DNA of 64,000 nucleotides from Phycisphaerae bacterium RAS1 (lineage in GTDB: Bacteria > Planctomycetota > Phycisphaerae > UBA1845 > Fen-1342). The position numbers and the translations under genes were made by a program. This document shows positions 26,597-34,946 of this stretch, piece after piece (within the stretch, counting starts at the first letter, position 1; the number at the start of each line of letters is the position of its first letter). The notes below the pieces were generated by a model. That model did not search any database. It was not told where the DNA came from and worked only from the letters and a program-made list of their open reading frames with translations. Location of the stretch: the NCBI GenBank assembly GCA_007859745.1, contig SMLU01000001.1, positions 1,674,001-1,738,000 of the forward strand, written 5' to 3'.

Positions 26597-29500
26597 ATGG
26601 CCCGTAGTCCGGACTCCGCAGCCAATCCACCCGTTCTCGATACGCCGCTGACCCAGCGGGCGTACACGCTTCGCCTGCGCGGCGTCGATCCCAGCGACAG
26701 CGCTTGGCGCAACGCCCTCTGGGCAACCCACGAAGCCATCAATCACGGGACCAGGGCATTCGGGAACTGGCTGCTGACGCTTCGCGGCGGATTGAGCCAC
26801 GAACTGGCCGAGCCGCCACTTGCCAAGGGCAAGCGACGCACTGACGAGGAAACGGCCGCGCTCCGGAAGAACCGACGCACCCTGCTTGCGCTCTCATGGC
26901 TGAGTGTCGAGGATGAGCGCGGAGCACCAGAGAACCTTGCACGAGTTGCGACCGGCGCGGACAGCGATGCCCCCCGTCGGGAAAAAGTCATCGCCGCCCT
27001 GCGAGCGATCCTCACCGCCCGCCGGGTTGCCAAGAAGGAAGTCGAATCGTGGATCGCGGACTGTGGCGACTCACTCTCGTCGAGAATCCGCGACGACGCG
27101 GCTTGGATCAATCGTAGCGCCGCGTTCGACGCCGCGAAGGCGGAAGTCGGCCCCTCGCTCACGCGCGACGAAGTGTGGGACGTTCTCGAACCGTTCTTCG
27201 CCAGCCGAGAATCGTACTTCGCTCAAATTGAGTTGGCGGACGATGACTCGGGCGCGGAGGAGAAGGCCAAAGACCTGGTGCAGAAGGCGGGGCAGTGGCT
27301 GAGCAGTCGGTTCGGCACGGGGACCGGGGCTGATTTCGAGTCAATGGCCAAGGTGTACTCGGCGATGGCGAAGTGGGCCGCGGGTGCGCCGTCGTTTCGG
27401 TCCGGCGTGGATGCTCTGCGCGAATTGGGCGAATCGCTCTCGCGATTCAAACCCGGATCGACCGACACCGACGGGATTCTCGCGCTCATCAGCGGACCGG
27501 GCTATAAGAGTGCGACCCGCAACATCGTCAGGACGTGGGGAGAGCGTGCGGGCACGGTGCCGAAGGCCGATCTCGCGAAGTTCGCCGGTGTCGCGGCTGA
27601 GGACGAAGCCAAGTGCAAGGCCAATGTTGGGGGCAAAGGCCGCCGCCCGTGGTCGGACCAGGTTCTCGCCAGCGTCGAGAGGGCGTGCGGCTTCACATAT
27701 CTCCAGAAGAACGGCCCCGCGCGTCATTCCGAGTTTGCGGTCATGCTCGATCATGCCGCACGCCGCGTGTCAATCGGTCATTCATGGATCAAGCGGGCAG
27801 AGGCGGAGCGCAGGCGATTTGAAGCCGATGCGCAGCGACTCAGCCAGGTTCCCGCCGCGACCAAGGTCTGGCTCGACAAGTTCGTGCATGTCCGCAGCGG
27901 AACGTCGGGCGCTGCCGCGGCAGGAGGCGAGTATCGAATCCGCCGCCGCGCGATTGAAGGATGGGATGAGATCGTAAAGCGATGGAAACGTGCGGCATGC
28001 AAGTCCAAGGAAGACCGAGTTTCCGTTGCACGGGAGGTTCAGTCCGATCCCGACATCGACAAGTTCGGCGATATCCAACTCTTCGAGGCTCTCGCGGCCG
28101 ACGACGCGGAGTGCGTCTGGAGACTTGACGGCAAGGCCGACTCACAGTCGCTCAAAGACTATGTATTCGGCCACGATGCGCGCGACAAGATGCGCCGTTT
28201 CAAGGTACCCGCCTTCCGTCACCCCGACCCGCTCAGACATCCCGTATTCGGCGACTTTGGCAACTCACGTTGGGCCATCGAGTACGCCGTCCATCAGGCA
28301 GCGAAGGCCGGCAGGAGCAAACGCGCTCCTGCCACGGGCGACGAAGAATGGCTGAAAAGCAGGCATGGTCTTCGTATGGGGCTTTGGGACGGTGAAGCCG
28401 TCCGCGAAGTGCCCTTGCGATGGTCGTCCAAGCGGCTCTCGAACGACCTTGCGCTTGGATCGCCGGCCGCTGGCGGGCCAGTCCGTAACGTAGCGCGCGC
28501 CGATCGGCTCGGGCGCGCTGCGTCGGGTCTCAAACCGGGCGAGCGTCCGGCCACGGCTGGCTTGTTCGCGCTTGCTGACTGGAACGGACGCCTGCAAGCC
28601 CCGCGCGCACAACTCGATGCCATCGCAGCCTGTATTGAAAGGAACGCCGGGAAGTGGGACGAGAAGGCCAGGAAGCTGCGAGATCATATCGAATGGCTCG
28701 TCACGTTCTCCGCGAAACTGGAGTGCCAAGGGCCGTTCATGGCGTATGCCGCTCAGTTCGGCGATGACGCCCCCGCAAAGCCGTTTGTCTCCCGAAAGGG
28801 CGAACTCGCAGTCAAGCACGCCACAAACGACGATCGCCACGGCCACGCGAAACTTATCCTTTCGCGCCTTCCCGGTCTGCGCGTGCTGTCCGTGGACCTT
28901 GGCCATCGCTACGCCGCGTCTTGCGCGGTGTGGGAGACGCTCTCGCTGTCGGCATTGAAGAAAGAAACTGCGGGACGGGCCGTTGGCGGCGGAGGCGCCG
29001 CCAAGCAACACCTGTTCCTTCACACCCGGCACACCGATGCGAGGGGCAATGAGCGCACGACCATCTACCGTCGAATCGGCGGCGACAGGCTCCCCGACGG
29101 CTCAGAGCATCCCGCCCCGTGGGCGCGGCTCGACCGCCAGTTCCTCATCAAGTTGCAGGGAGAGGAGGCGCCGGCTCGCAAGGCGTCGCCGGAGGAGATC
29201 AACGCGGTTCGAGGCATGGAGACCGAACTCGGGCGCCTTCGTGACGAGCGCAATCCGCTTCCAATGCGCGTAGATGAACTCATGGCCGAGGCGACACGGA
29301 CAATCCGCCTCGGTTTGCGCCGTCTCGGTGACAGCGCCCGCATCGCCTACGCCTTCAAGCCCGACGCAGCGCGACTCTTACCGGGCGGGGGTGCGGCGGA
29401 GCACACGCCCGAAACCCGAAAGGACGCGATGCTGGACGCGCTCATGCGCTGGCATGATTTAGCGACTGGCGACCGATGGACTGATCCGGTCGCTAAGACG

Positions 29501-31024
29501 ACATGGACGCAGCACATCGTGCCGAGGCTGTCCGCTGAACTGCCAACGCTCTCGGAGGAAGCCGACCGCTGGGAGCGCAAGCGCCATCGAGTCGCCCTGG
29601 AGGTTGCGCTTGATCCTGTCGCTTTTGCACTCGTCAGCGACGGCGCAGCGCGGCTGCACACGCTTTGGTCGGATCGATGGAAGACCGACAACTCGGCATG
29701 GCGCCCTCGATTGAAGTGGCTGCGACGCTGGGTGCTGCCTCGCAGCCTGCGTCCAGTTCCCGGTGAGTCCGCGCAGCAGGGTGCGAACCGCAAGGCGCGT
29801 CGTGGGGCCGCGCGACACGTTGGCGGACTGTCGCTCACGCGTATTGCCACCATCCGGGAGCTGTACCAGGCTCAGAAGGCGTACGCCATGCGCCCGGAGC
29901 CGGACGACCTCCGAAAGAACATCGCCGCCAAGGACGATGATCGGTTCGACGAGTTTGGCCGTTCGGTTCTGGAGGTGGTCGAGCGCTTACGCGAGCAACG
30001 TGTCAAACAACTCGCGAGCCGAATCGCTGAGGCTGCGCTGGGTATCGGGCGGATGTCGCGGGTTCCCGACCGGGACCGTATGCGGCCGACCGAACAGGTT
30101 GATGAGCCTTGCCACGCCGTCGTCATTGAGAATCTTCGCAACTACCGGCCCGACGAACTCCAGACGCGGCGCGAGAATCGATCGCTCATGAACTGGTCCG
30201 CCGGCAAGGTGCGCAAGTACCTGGGCGAGGCTTGCCAACTCCGCGGCCTGCACCTGCGCGAGGTCATGCCCAACTACACCAGCCGCCAGTGCAGTCGAAC
30301 TGGCCTTCCAGGTCTGCGCTGCGACGACGTTCCGATCGCGGACTTCCTCAACTCGCCGTGGTGGACGAAGCTGGTGAACGCGGCCGAGAAGCGGCTCAAC
30401 GAGAACGGAATCGACTCGCTCGACCGGTTCTTGGTTGCCTTGCGAAAGCGATGGACGACTGCGAACGACACGGAAAAGTCGAAGCAGCGTACGCTTCGCG
30501 TTCCGCGGCTGGGAGGCGACCTGTTCATCGCTGCCGCCCCGGCGGACAGTACCAACGGCTCGCTCAGTCGAGTTATTCAAGCCGATCTTAACGCCGCAGC
30601 GAACATCGGCCTGCGTGCCATCATCGACCCGGACTTTCCGGCCAAGTGGTGGTACGTGCCGTGCATCGACGACAAGGCGGCCGGCACGGCGTTGCCGAGA
30701 ACAGACAAGGTGAAAGGCTCGGCTTGCTTCGGGCCGGACCCAGCGAAGCCCGAGCAGTTTGGATCGTTCATCACGCCCGGTGCTGCGGCGGCGCCAGATG
30801 GAAAAGCCGGCAAGAAGAAACGCACCGCGGATGCGGAAGCGAAGGAGACGACCAACTTCTGGTCCGACCCCAAAGCTGCATCGCTTCGTAACGCGGCTGA
30901 TCAAGGGTTCTGGCTTCGCACGCCCGCCTACTGGCGGTGGGTTCGAAAGCGCGTCGTCGCGTCGCTGTGGGACGCAAATGGGCTGACGAGCGGCCCTCCT
31001 GATCTTGTCCCCGACCCTGAATAA
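26597..31024 (+). CDS. cas12b: Type V-B effector Cas12b (large form)
   Basis: A 1475-aa single RNA-guided DNA nuclease, the interference effector. The split RuvC site is intact: GLRVLSVDLGHRYAAS (D767), HAVVIENLRNYRPD (E1178) and SRVIQADLNAAANIG (D1330). Before motif III it has NYTSRQCSRTGLPGLRCDDV, matching the Cas12b segment SSRFDARTGAPGIRCRRV. The N terminus (RAYTLRLRGVD ... ALWATHEAINHGTRAFGNWL) matches the Cas12b OBD/REC start, and FWLRTPAYWRWVRKR matches the end. Compared with the 1129-aa Alicyclobacillus protein (D570/E848/D977, recalled), the part before D767 is about 200 residues longer and the RuvC I-II span about 130 longer. An Ala/Lys-rich insert lies at 1393-1420. Neighbouring cas4-cas1, cas2, tracrRNA and array confirm type V-B. 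Confidence 0.94.
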   Translation: MARSPDSAANPPVLDTPLTQRAYTLRLRGVDPSDSAWRNALWATHEAINHGTRAFGNWLLTLRGGLSHELAEPPLAKGKRRTDEETAALRKNRRTLLALSWLSVEDERGAPENLARVATGADSDAPRREKVIAALRAILTARRVAKKEVESWIADCGDSLSSRIRDDAAWINRSAAFDAAKAEVGPSLTRDEVWDVLEPFFASRESYFAQIELADDDSGAEEKAKDLVQKAGQWLSSRFGTGTGADFESMAKVYSAMAKWAAGAPSFRSGVDALRELGESLSRFKPGSTDTDGILALISGPGYKSATRNIVRTWGERAGTVPKADLAKFAGVAAEDEAKCKANVGGKGRRPWSDQVLASVERACGFTYLQKNGPARHSEFAVMLDHAARRVSIGHSWIKRAEAERRRFEADAQRLSQVPAATKVWLDKFVHVRSGTSGAAAAGGEYRIRRRAIEGWDEIVKRWKRAACKSKEDRVSVAREVQSDPDIDKFGDIQLFEALAADDAECVWRLDGKADSQSLKDYVFGHDARDKMRRFKVPAFRHPDPLRHPVFGDFGNSRWAIEYAVHQAAKAGRSKRAPATGDEEWLKSRHGLRMGLWDGEAVREVPLRWSSKRLSNDLALGSPAAGGPVRNVARADRLGRAASGLKPGERPATAGLFALADWNGRLQAPRAQLDAIAACIERNAGKWDEKARKLRDHIEWLVTFSAKLECQGPFMAYAAQFGDDAPAKPFVSRKGELAVKHATNDDRHGHAKLILSRLPGLRVLSVDLGHRYAASCAVWETLSLSALKKETAGRAVGGGGAAKQHLFLHTRHTDARGNERTTIYRRIGGDRLPDGSEHPAPWARLDRQFLIKLQGEEAPARKASPEEINAVRGMETELGRLRDERNPLPMRVDELMAEATRTIRLGLRRLGDSARIAYAFKPDAARLLPGGGAAEHTPETRKDAMLDALMRWHDLATGDRWTDPVAKTTWTQHIVPRLSAELPTLSEEADRWERKRHRVALEVALDPVAFALVSDGAARLHTLWSDRWKTDNSAWRPRLKWLRRWVLPRSLRPVPGESAQQGANRKARRGAARHVGGLSLTRIATIRELYQAQKAYAMRPEPDDLRKNIAAKDDDRFDEFGRSVLEVVERLREQRVKQLASRIAEAALGIGRMSRVPDRDRMRPTEQVDEPCHAVVIENLRNYRPDELQTRRENRSLMNWSAGKVRKYLGEACQLRGLHLREVMPNYTSRQCSRTGLPGLRCDDVPIADFLNSPWWTKLVNAAEKRLNENGIDSLDRFLVALRKRWTTANDTEKSKQRTLRVPRLGGDLFIAAAPADSTNGSLSRVIQADLNAAANIGLRAIIDPDFPAKWWYVPCIDDKAAGTALPRTDKVKGSACFGPDPAKPEQFGSFITPGAAAAPDGKAGKKKRTADAEAKETTNFWSDPKAASLRNAADQGFWLRTPAYWRWVRKRVVASLWDANGLTSGPPDLVPDPE

Positions 31025-31033
31025 TGATAGATT
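31005..31033 (+). promoter_or_regulatory. Possible promoter of the tracrRNA
   Basis: TTGTCC (31005-31010) and TAGATT (31028-31033) are 17 bases apart and each match four of six bases of the sigma-70 consensus. They would start transcription at about 31040, just before the first tracrRNA hairpin. The -35 lies inside the end of cas12b. Weak by sequence alone. Confidence 0.3.
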
Positions 31034-31035
31034 CG

Positions 31036-31144
31036 TACAGCCCCTACAGGGGGCCGCAACTCCGAGCATGTGTCTTCCCCTTCGATGGGCTCGGCACTCG
31101 GCATTTATCAGGTTCGCGTTGGCCCCGTCGGGGCCTTTGATCTT
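31036..31144 (+). ncRNA. tracrRNA of the type V-B system
   Basis: The stretch 31102-31124 pairs with repeat positions 31 down to 9: 19 Watson-Crick pairs, 3 G-U wobbles and 1 mismatch in 23. GTGTC at 31070-31074 also pairs perfectly with GACAC, the last five bases of the repeat. Before these come a CCCC-TACA-GGGG hairpin (31041-31052) and a stem CCGAGC (31062-31067)/GCTCGG (31089-31094) that encloses the GTGTC. This order (5' hairpin, closed stem holding the second anti-repeat, long anti-repeat) is that of known Cas12b tracrRNAs. It ends in GGCCCC-GTC-GGGGCC and TTTGATCTTT, a likely terminator. The exact ends are estimates. Confidence 0.84.
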
Positions 31145-31352
31145 TGACAAGTCGGTTTTCGCGGCCCCGCCGCGAGTGCGATGGTGGTGACGGGGAGTCC
31201 CGGCCACGCTCGCACTCGCAGAATCTCGGCTGATTCTCGCGGTTTTTGCCGCGTCCGGAGTGCAGAAAGTGACCGTCCGATTGTTCCAAAATCGCCCATG
31301 CTCGCCAGAGGCCACGCAAGTGGCCTGTTTTCAAGGGTTTGCGAGAGCGGCA
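31145..31352 (+). promoter_or_regulatory. CRISPR leader with several hairpins
   Basis: About 210 bases between the tracrRNA and the first repeat. GCGAGTGCGA (31172-31181) and TCGCACTCGC (31210-31219) form a perfect 10-bp inverted repeat. GAATC/GATTC (31221-31236), CGCGG-TTTTTG-CCGCG (31238-31253) and GGCCAC-GCAA-GTGGCC (31310-31325) with TGTTTT follow. New spacers would be added next to the right edge. The hairpins may be protein-binding sites or control of tracrRNA and pre-crRNA transcription; this is inferred. Confidence 0.5.
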
Positions 31353-34157
31353 GCCGCGGAGGCCGACGCGGCCCTGATGAATGGACACTTTGGCTCTAAT
31401 CCAGTCCGCGCGACCACATCCGCCGCGGAGGCCGACGCGGCCCTGATGAATGGACACCGCGCGGCTTTCCGCGAATGCACCGATCAGGGATGCCGCGGAG
31501 GCCGACGCGGCCCTGATGAATGGACACCGGAACGCGGCCGGAGACGCGCGCATGCACGTCAGCGCCGCGGAGGCCGACGCGGCCCTGATGAATGGACACA
31601 TTGAGCAGCGGCCACGCCGGGCGTCGGAAGTGGGCCGCGGAGGCCGACGCGGCCCTGATGAATGGACACGTCCGCTCGTGCGCTGGTCTCCATTTGTTCA
31701 TGGCCGCGGAGGCCGACGCGGCCCTGATGAATGGACACTCGAGTTCCATGTGTTCGAGGGCGCGCAGCAACCGCCGCGGAGGCCGACGCGGCCCTGATGA
31801 ATGGACACCGGGCAGGATGGATCTGTACGTCACGAACCGCATTTCCGCCGCGGAGGCCGACGCGGCCCTGATGAATGGACACCGCGGTCTTTGGCCCGAC
31901 CCACTTAACCACCTCGCCGCGGAGGCCGACGCGGCCCTGATGAATGGACACATTACCTTCTCGCAGAACGTTGCCGTGCAACGCCACGCCGCGGAGGCCG
32001 ACGCGGCCCTGATGAATGGACACAAGTCGCCGGCGGCCAGTGCATCACGGATGCCGCCGCCGCGGAGGCCGACGCGGCCCTGATGAATGGACACTGAAGG
32101 CCGGACTTGTGTTCGTCGGGTCCGCGTTCGCCGCGGAGGCCGACGCGGCCCTGATGAATGGACACTCCGCGCACGCCGTAAATATATACAGTCTCCGAGC
32201 TGCCGCGGAGGCCGACGCGGCCCTGATGAATGGACACTGTACGGCGTCTGACGGTTGACTGGTGCACGCCGATCGCCGCGGAGGCCGACGCGGCCCTGAT
32301 GAATGGACACTCGGTCATCGTCGCAACCGGCGTGCTGGCGGCGGTGCCGCGGAGGCCGACGCGGCCCTGATGAATGGACACAATTGCTCCGGCTCGTTCT
32401 GGACGCCGCCCAGCCGCGCCGCGGAGGCCGACGCGGCCCTGATGAATGGACACCTGAAGGCCGCGGCTGCGAACGGCTACAACGATGGCGCCGCGGAGGC
32501 CGACGCGGCCCTGATGAATGGACACAAAAGCGCGACGTTCTCGTTGCCACCGAACGTCCCGCCGCGGAGGCCGACGCGGCCCTGATGAATGGACACCTCG
32601 ATAATCAGTCTCGTCGTCGTCATTGTCCTGCGCCGCGGAGGCCGACGCGGCCCTGATGAATGGACACTTCCCTCCTCCTCGATCGCGGGCGCGCGTAATG
32701 AGCCGCGGAGGCCGACGCGGCCCTGATGAATGGACACAAGCACGGCCTGGGACTTCAGGAACTCTTGCTGAGCCGCGGAGGCCGACGCGGCCCTGATGAA
32801 TGGACACCCCATTGTGGTTTCCTATTCGTCCAGTTCGGAGTCGCCGCGGAGGCCGACGCGGCCCTGATGAATGGACACGCGGCGTTCAAGCGGAAGTGAG
32901 CCAGGGAGGCCGGAGCCGCGGAGGCCGACGCGGCCCTGATGAATGGACACAAAAATTGGAGTTGCCATAGTGTCCTTTCAAAAGTGCCGCGGAGGCCGAC
33001 GCGGCCCTGATGAATGGACACTCTAGCCAGTCAGCACGTCGTGCTCACGGACGCGCCGCCGCGGAGGCCGACGCGGCCCTGATGAATGGACACGACCTTA
33101 AACTCGGAATTCGGAATGATCTCGAAGGCCGCGGAGGCCGACGCGGCCCTGATGAATGGACACGATGCGCCGCTCACAACTCCGGGGCACCCAGGGGCCG
33201 CGGAGGCCGACGCGGCCCTGATGAATGGACACTAGACCCGGGCATCGGCCAAGCGCTTCGCGCCGTGCCGCGGAGGCCGACGCGGCCCTGATGAATGGAC
33301 ACAACTCGATCGCGCGGACGAACGTCGCCGCGAGCTGGGGCCGCGGAGGCCGACGCGGCCCTGATGAATGGACACGTTACCTCTTGCTACGCTGTACTTC
33401 ACGCGGAAAAGCGCCGCGGAGGCCGACGCGGCCCTGATGAATGGACACGATTCGCCCGCCGCCCGCGTGGCGTCGGCGCGTGCCGCGGAGGCCGACGCGG
33501 CCCTGATGAATGGACACTGGCAGACGGAGACCATTGCGACCGTGCGCTTCGAAGCCGCGGAGGCCGACGCGGCCCTGATGAATGGACACGGCGCGGGCGG
33601 CGCTGCCAAGCAGACTGTCACGGGGCCGCGGAGGCCGACGCGGCCCTGATGAATGGACACTTCTCTGGCGGAAAGCAGCGGACGGTTCGCGAGGCGGCCG
33701 CGGAGGCCGACGCGGCCCTGATGAATGGACACTGCGTAGCGAGTCGTGGGACGGGACGGGCGTGCGACGCCGCGGAGGCCGACGCGGCCCTGATGAATGG
33801 ACACCGTTGGTCGGAAACGAGAGCCGGAACCCGAGCTTCGCCGCGGAGGCCGACGCGGCCCTGATGAATGGACACTCGAATCCGAAGGCTCGTCGGTGTA
33901 ACCGAAGAGCCGCGGAGGCCGACGCGGCCCTGATGAATGGACACCGTCACGTCGCCGCTCACGTCGACGCGCTTCATCCGCCGCGGAGGCCGACGCGGCC
34001 CTGATGAATGGACACCCATCCCCTGGATATACCACTCGCGCCAGGGGTAGTGCCGCGGAGGCCGACGCGGCCCTGATGAATGGACACGGCGGTTTCGCGC
34101 CCTTGGTCCCTCGATCCCTTGGCCGCGGAGGCCGACGCGGCCCTGATGAATGGACAC
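31353..34157 (+). CRISPR. Type V-B CRISPR array, 40 repeats and 39 spacers
   Basis: A 36-bp repeat beginning GCCGCGGAGGCC and ending GATGAATGGACAC occurs 40 times; unit starts are 69-74 bases apart, so spacers are 33-38 bases. All repeats appear identical on reading, including the last (34122-34157). The 3' end GAATGGACAC resembles the GAAGTGGCAC end of other V-B repeats, and the tracrRNA pairs with this strand, so the array is read on the plus strand from the leader at its left. Spacers are all different. I did not see a spacer matching elsewhere in the window, but only by eye. Confidence 0.99.
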
Positions 34158-34183
34158 CAGTCCATTGCGGCCTGGTAACATTC

Positions 34184-34495
34184 CTAGCGCGTCGAGTGTG
34201 CCGGCTCAACCGTAAGCGTCAGGCCCAGCGCCTTCGTAATCGCCATGATGGTCGAGAATCGCGGATTGCCGTTCGGCGAGAGCGCGCGATAGAGACTTTC
34301 ACGCTCGATACGTGCCTTCTTGGCCACCCTCGCGACGCCTTGGGCCTTCGCCAGCTGGCGAAGCGCGATGAGCAGCACTTTCGGCTCCTCGCTGTCTTCC
34401 ATCGCTGCCTTGAGGTACTCCGCCGCGTAGTCGGGGTCGTCGCGAAGCTCCTTCACGATCGCGTCTTCGTGCAGAATGCTGGCCTTGCGCTTCAT
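34184..34495 (-). CDS. HigA-like antitoxin (XRE-type)
   Basis: A 103-aa antitoxin of the 'putative addiction module antidote' family. It starts MKRKASILHEDAIVKELRDD and has a helix-turn-helix near residues 45-70 (IALRQLAKAQGVARVAKKARIERESLYRAL, seen as two segments), then FSTIMAITKALGLTLTV. Its ATG overlaps the toxin stop (ATGA at 34492-34495), so the order is toxin first, as in HigBA. It ends 26 bases from the last CRISPR repeat, on the opposite strand. It should bind its toxin and the promoter at about 34840. Confidence 0.87.
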   Translation of the reverse strand: MKRKASILHEDAIVKELRDDPDYAAEYLKAAMEDSEEPKVLLIALRQLAKAQGVARVAKKARIERESLYRALSPNGNPRFSTIMAITKALGLTLTVEPAHSTR

Positions 34496-34818
34496 GTTTC
34501 TGTCGTCCTCCGCCTGTAGTCTTTCCGTAGCGCTACCGCCTTCCGAATATCGGCCGGCTGCCTCCGCTTGTCGCCGCCGCAGAGTAGCAGAACGACTTCG
34601 GACCCCACGCTCGCGTAGTACACGCGGTACCCAGGACCCCAATCGATCCGCAACTCCCAGACGCCCTCGCCCACGGGCTTGCAATCTCCGAAGTTCCCGG
34701 CTTCCAGCCGCGCGATCCGCGTCGTTATTCTCGCGCGCGCCTGCGCGTCCTTGAGGCCCGCCAGCCACTCGCCGACGACATCGTTGCCCGAGGCGGTGAG
34801 ATAGCGCCGTACTTCCAT
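34492..34818 (-). CDS. HigB/RelE-superfamily toxin
   Basis: A 108-aa RelE/ParE-fold toxin of the 'addiction module killer protein' type, probably a ribosome-dependent mRNA nuclease. MEVRRYLTASGNDVVGEWLA opens the helical hairpin, followed by ITTRIARLEAGNFGD, GVWELRIDWGPGYRVYYA and VVLLLCGGDKRRQPADI, the beta-sheet and basic end typical of this family. It comes first in the operon, with the antitoxin stop-start overlapping by four bases. Plasmids and islands often carry such pairs for maintenance. Confidence 0.88.
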   Translation of the reverse strand: MEVRRYLTASGNDVVGEWLAGLKDAQARARITTRIARLEAGNFGDCKPVGEGVWELRIDWGPGYRVYYASVGSEVVLLLCGGDKRRQPADIRKAVALRKDYRRRTTET

Positions 34819-34829
34819 CGTCCACCAGG

Positions 34830-34858
34830 AGTGTAACGTATAAGTTACAACATGTCAA
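34830..34858 (-). promoter_or_regulatory. Toxin-antitoxin promoter with palindromic operator
   Basis: On the minus strand TTGACA (34858-34853) and TACACT (34835-34830) are 17 bases apart. Between them TGTAAC-GTATAA-GTTACA (34832-34849) is a perfect 6-bp-arm palindrome overlapping the -10. This is the expected place for antitoxin autorepression. The predicted start would lie only a few bases before the toxin ATG, so the real start may differ. Confidence 0.48.
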
Positions 34859-34880
34859 GGCAGCACACCGTGCATCGCCA

Positions 34881-34943
34881 CGGCAATGTCGATAGACGGC
34901 CATCGCCGTGACGCAGAATGCGACCGTGCCTGTCGGCTTTGCC
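34881..34943. repeat. 62-bp direct repeat, copy 1 (downstream of fic)
   Basis: Starts CGGCAATGTCGATAGACGG and ends CCTGTCGGCTTTGCC. It matches 36237-36298 with a one-base insertion and one substitution. The two copies flank the fic gene and its control region in the same orientation. Copy 1 lies 4 bases beyond the fic stop. Confidence 0.82.
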
Positions 34944-34946
34944 TCA

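Noticed and set aside
26597-31024. Alternative identity of the effector as TnpB or another Cas12 subtype
   Set aside because: The segment before RuvC-III, the repeat end GAATGGACAC, the tracrRNA layout and the Cas4-Cas1 fusion all point to V-B; TnpB is far shorter.
31396-34209. Many open frames on both strands across the array, with repeated peptides such as SIHQGRVGLRG and AAEADAALMNGH
   Set aside because: They are translations of the 36-bp CRISPR repeat, which has no stop in several frames. These are a common annotation artefact.
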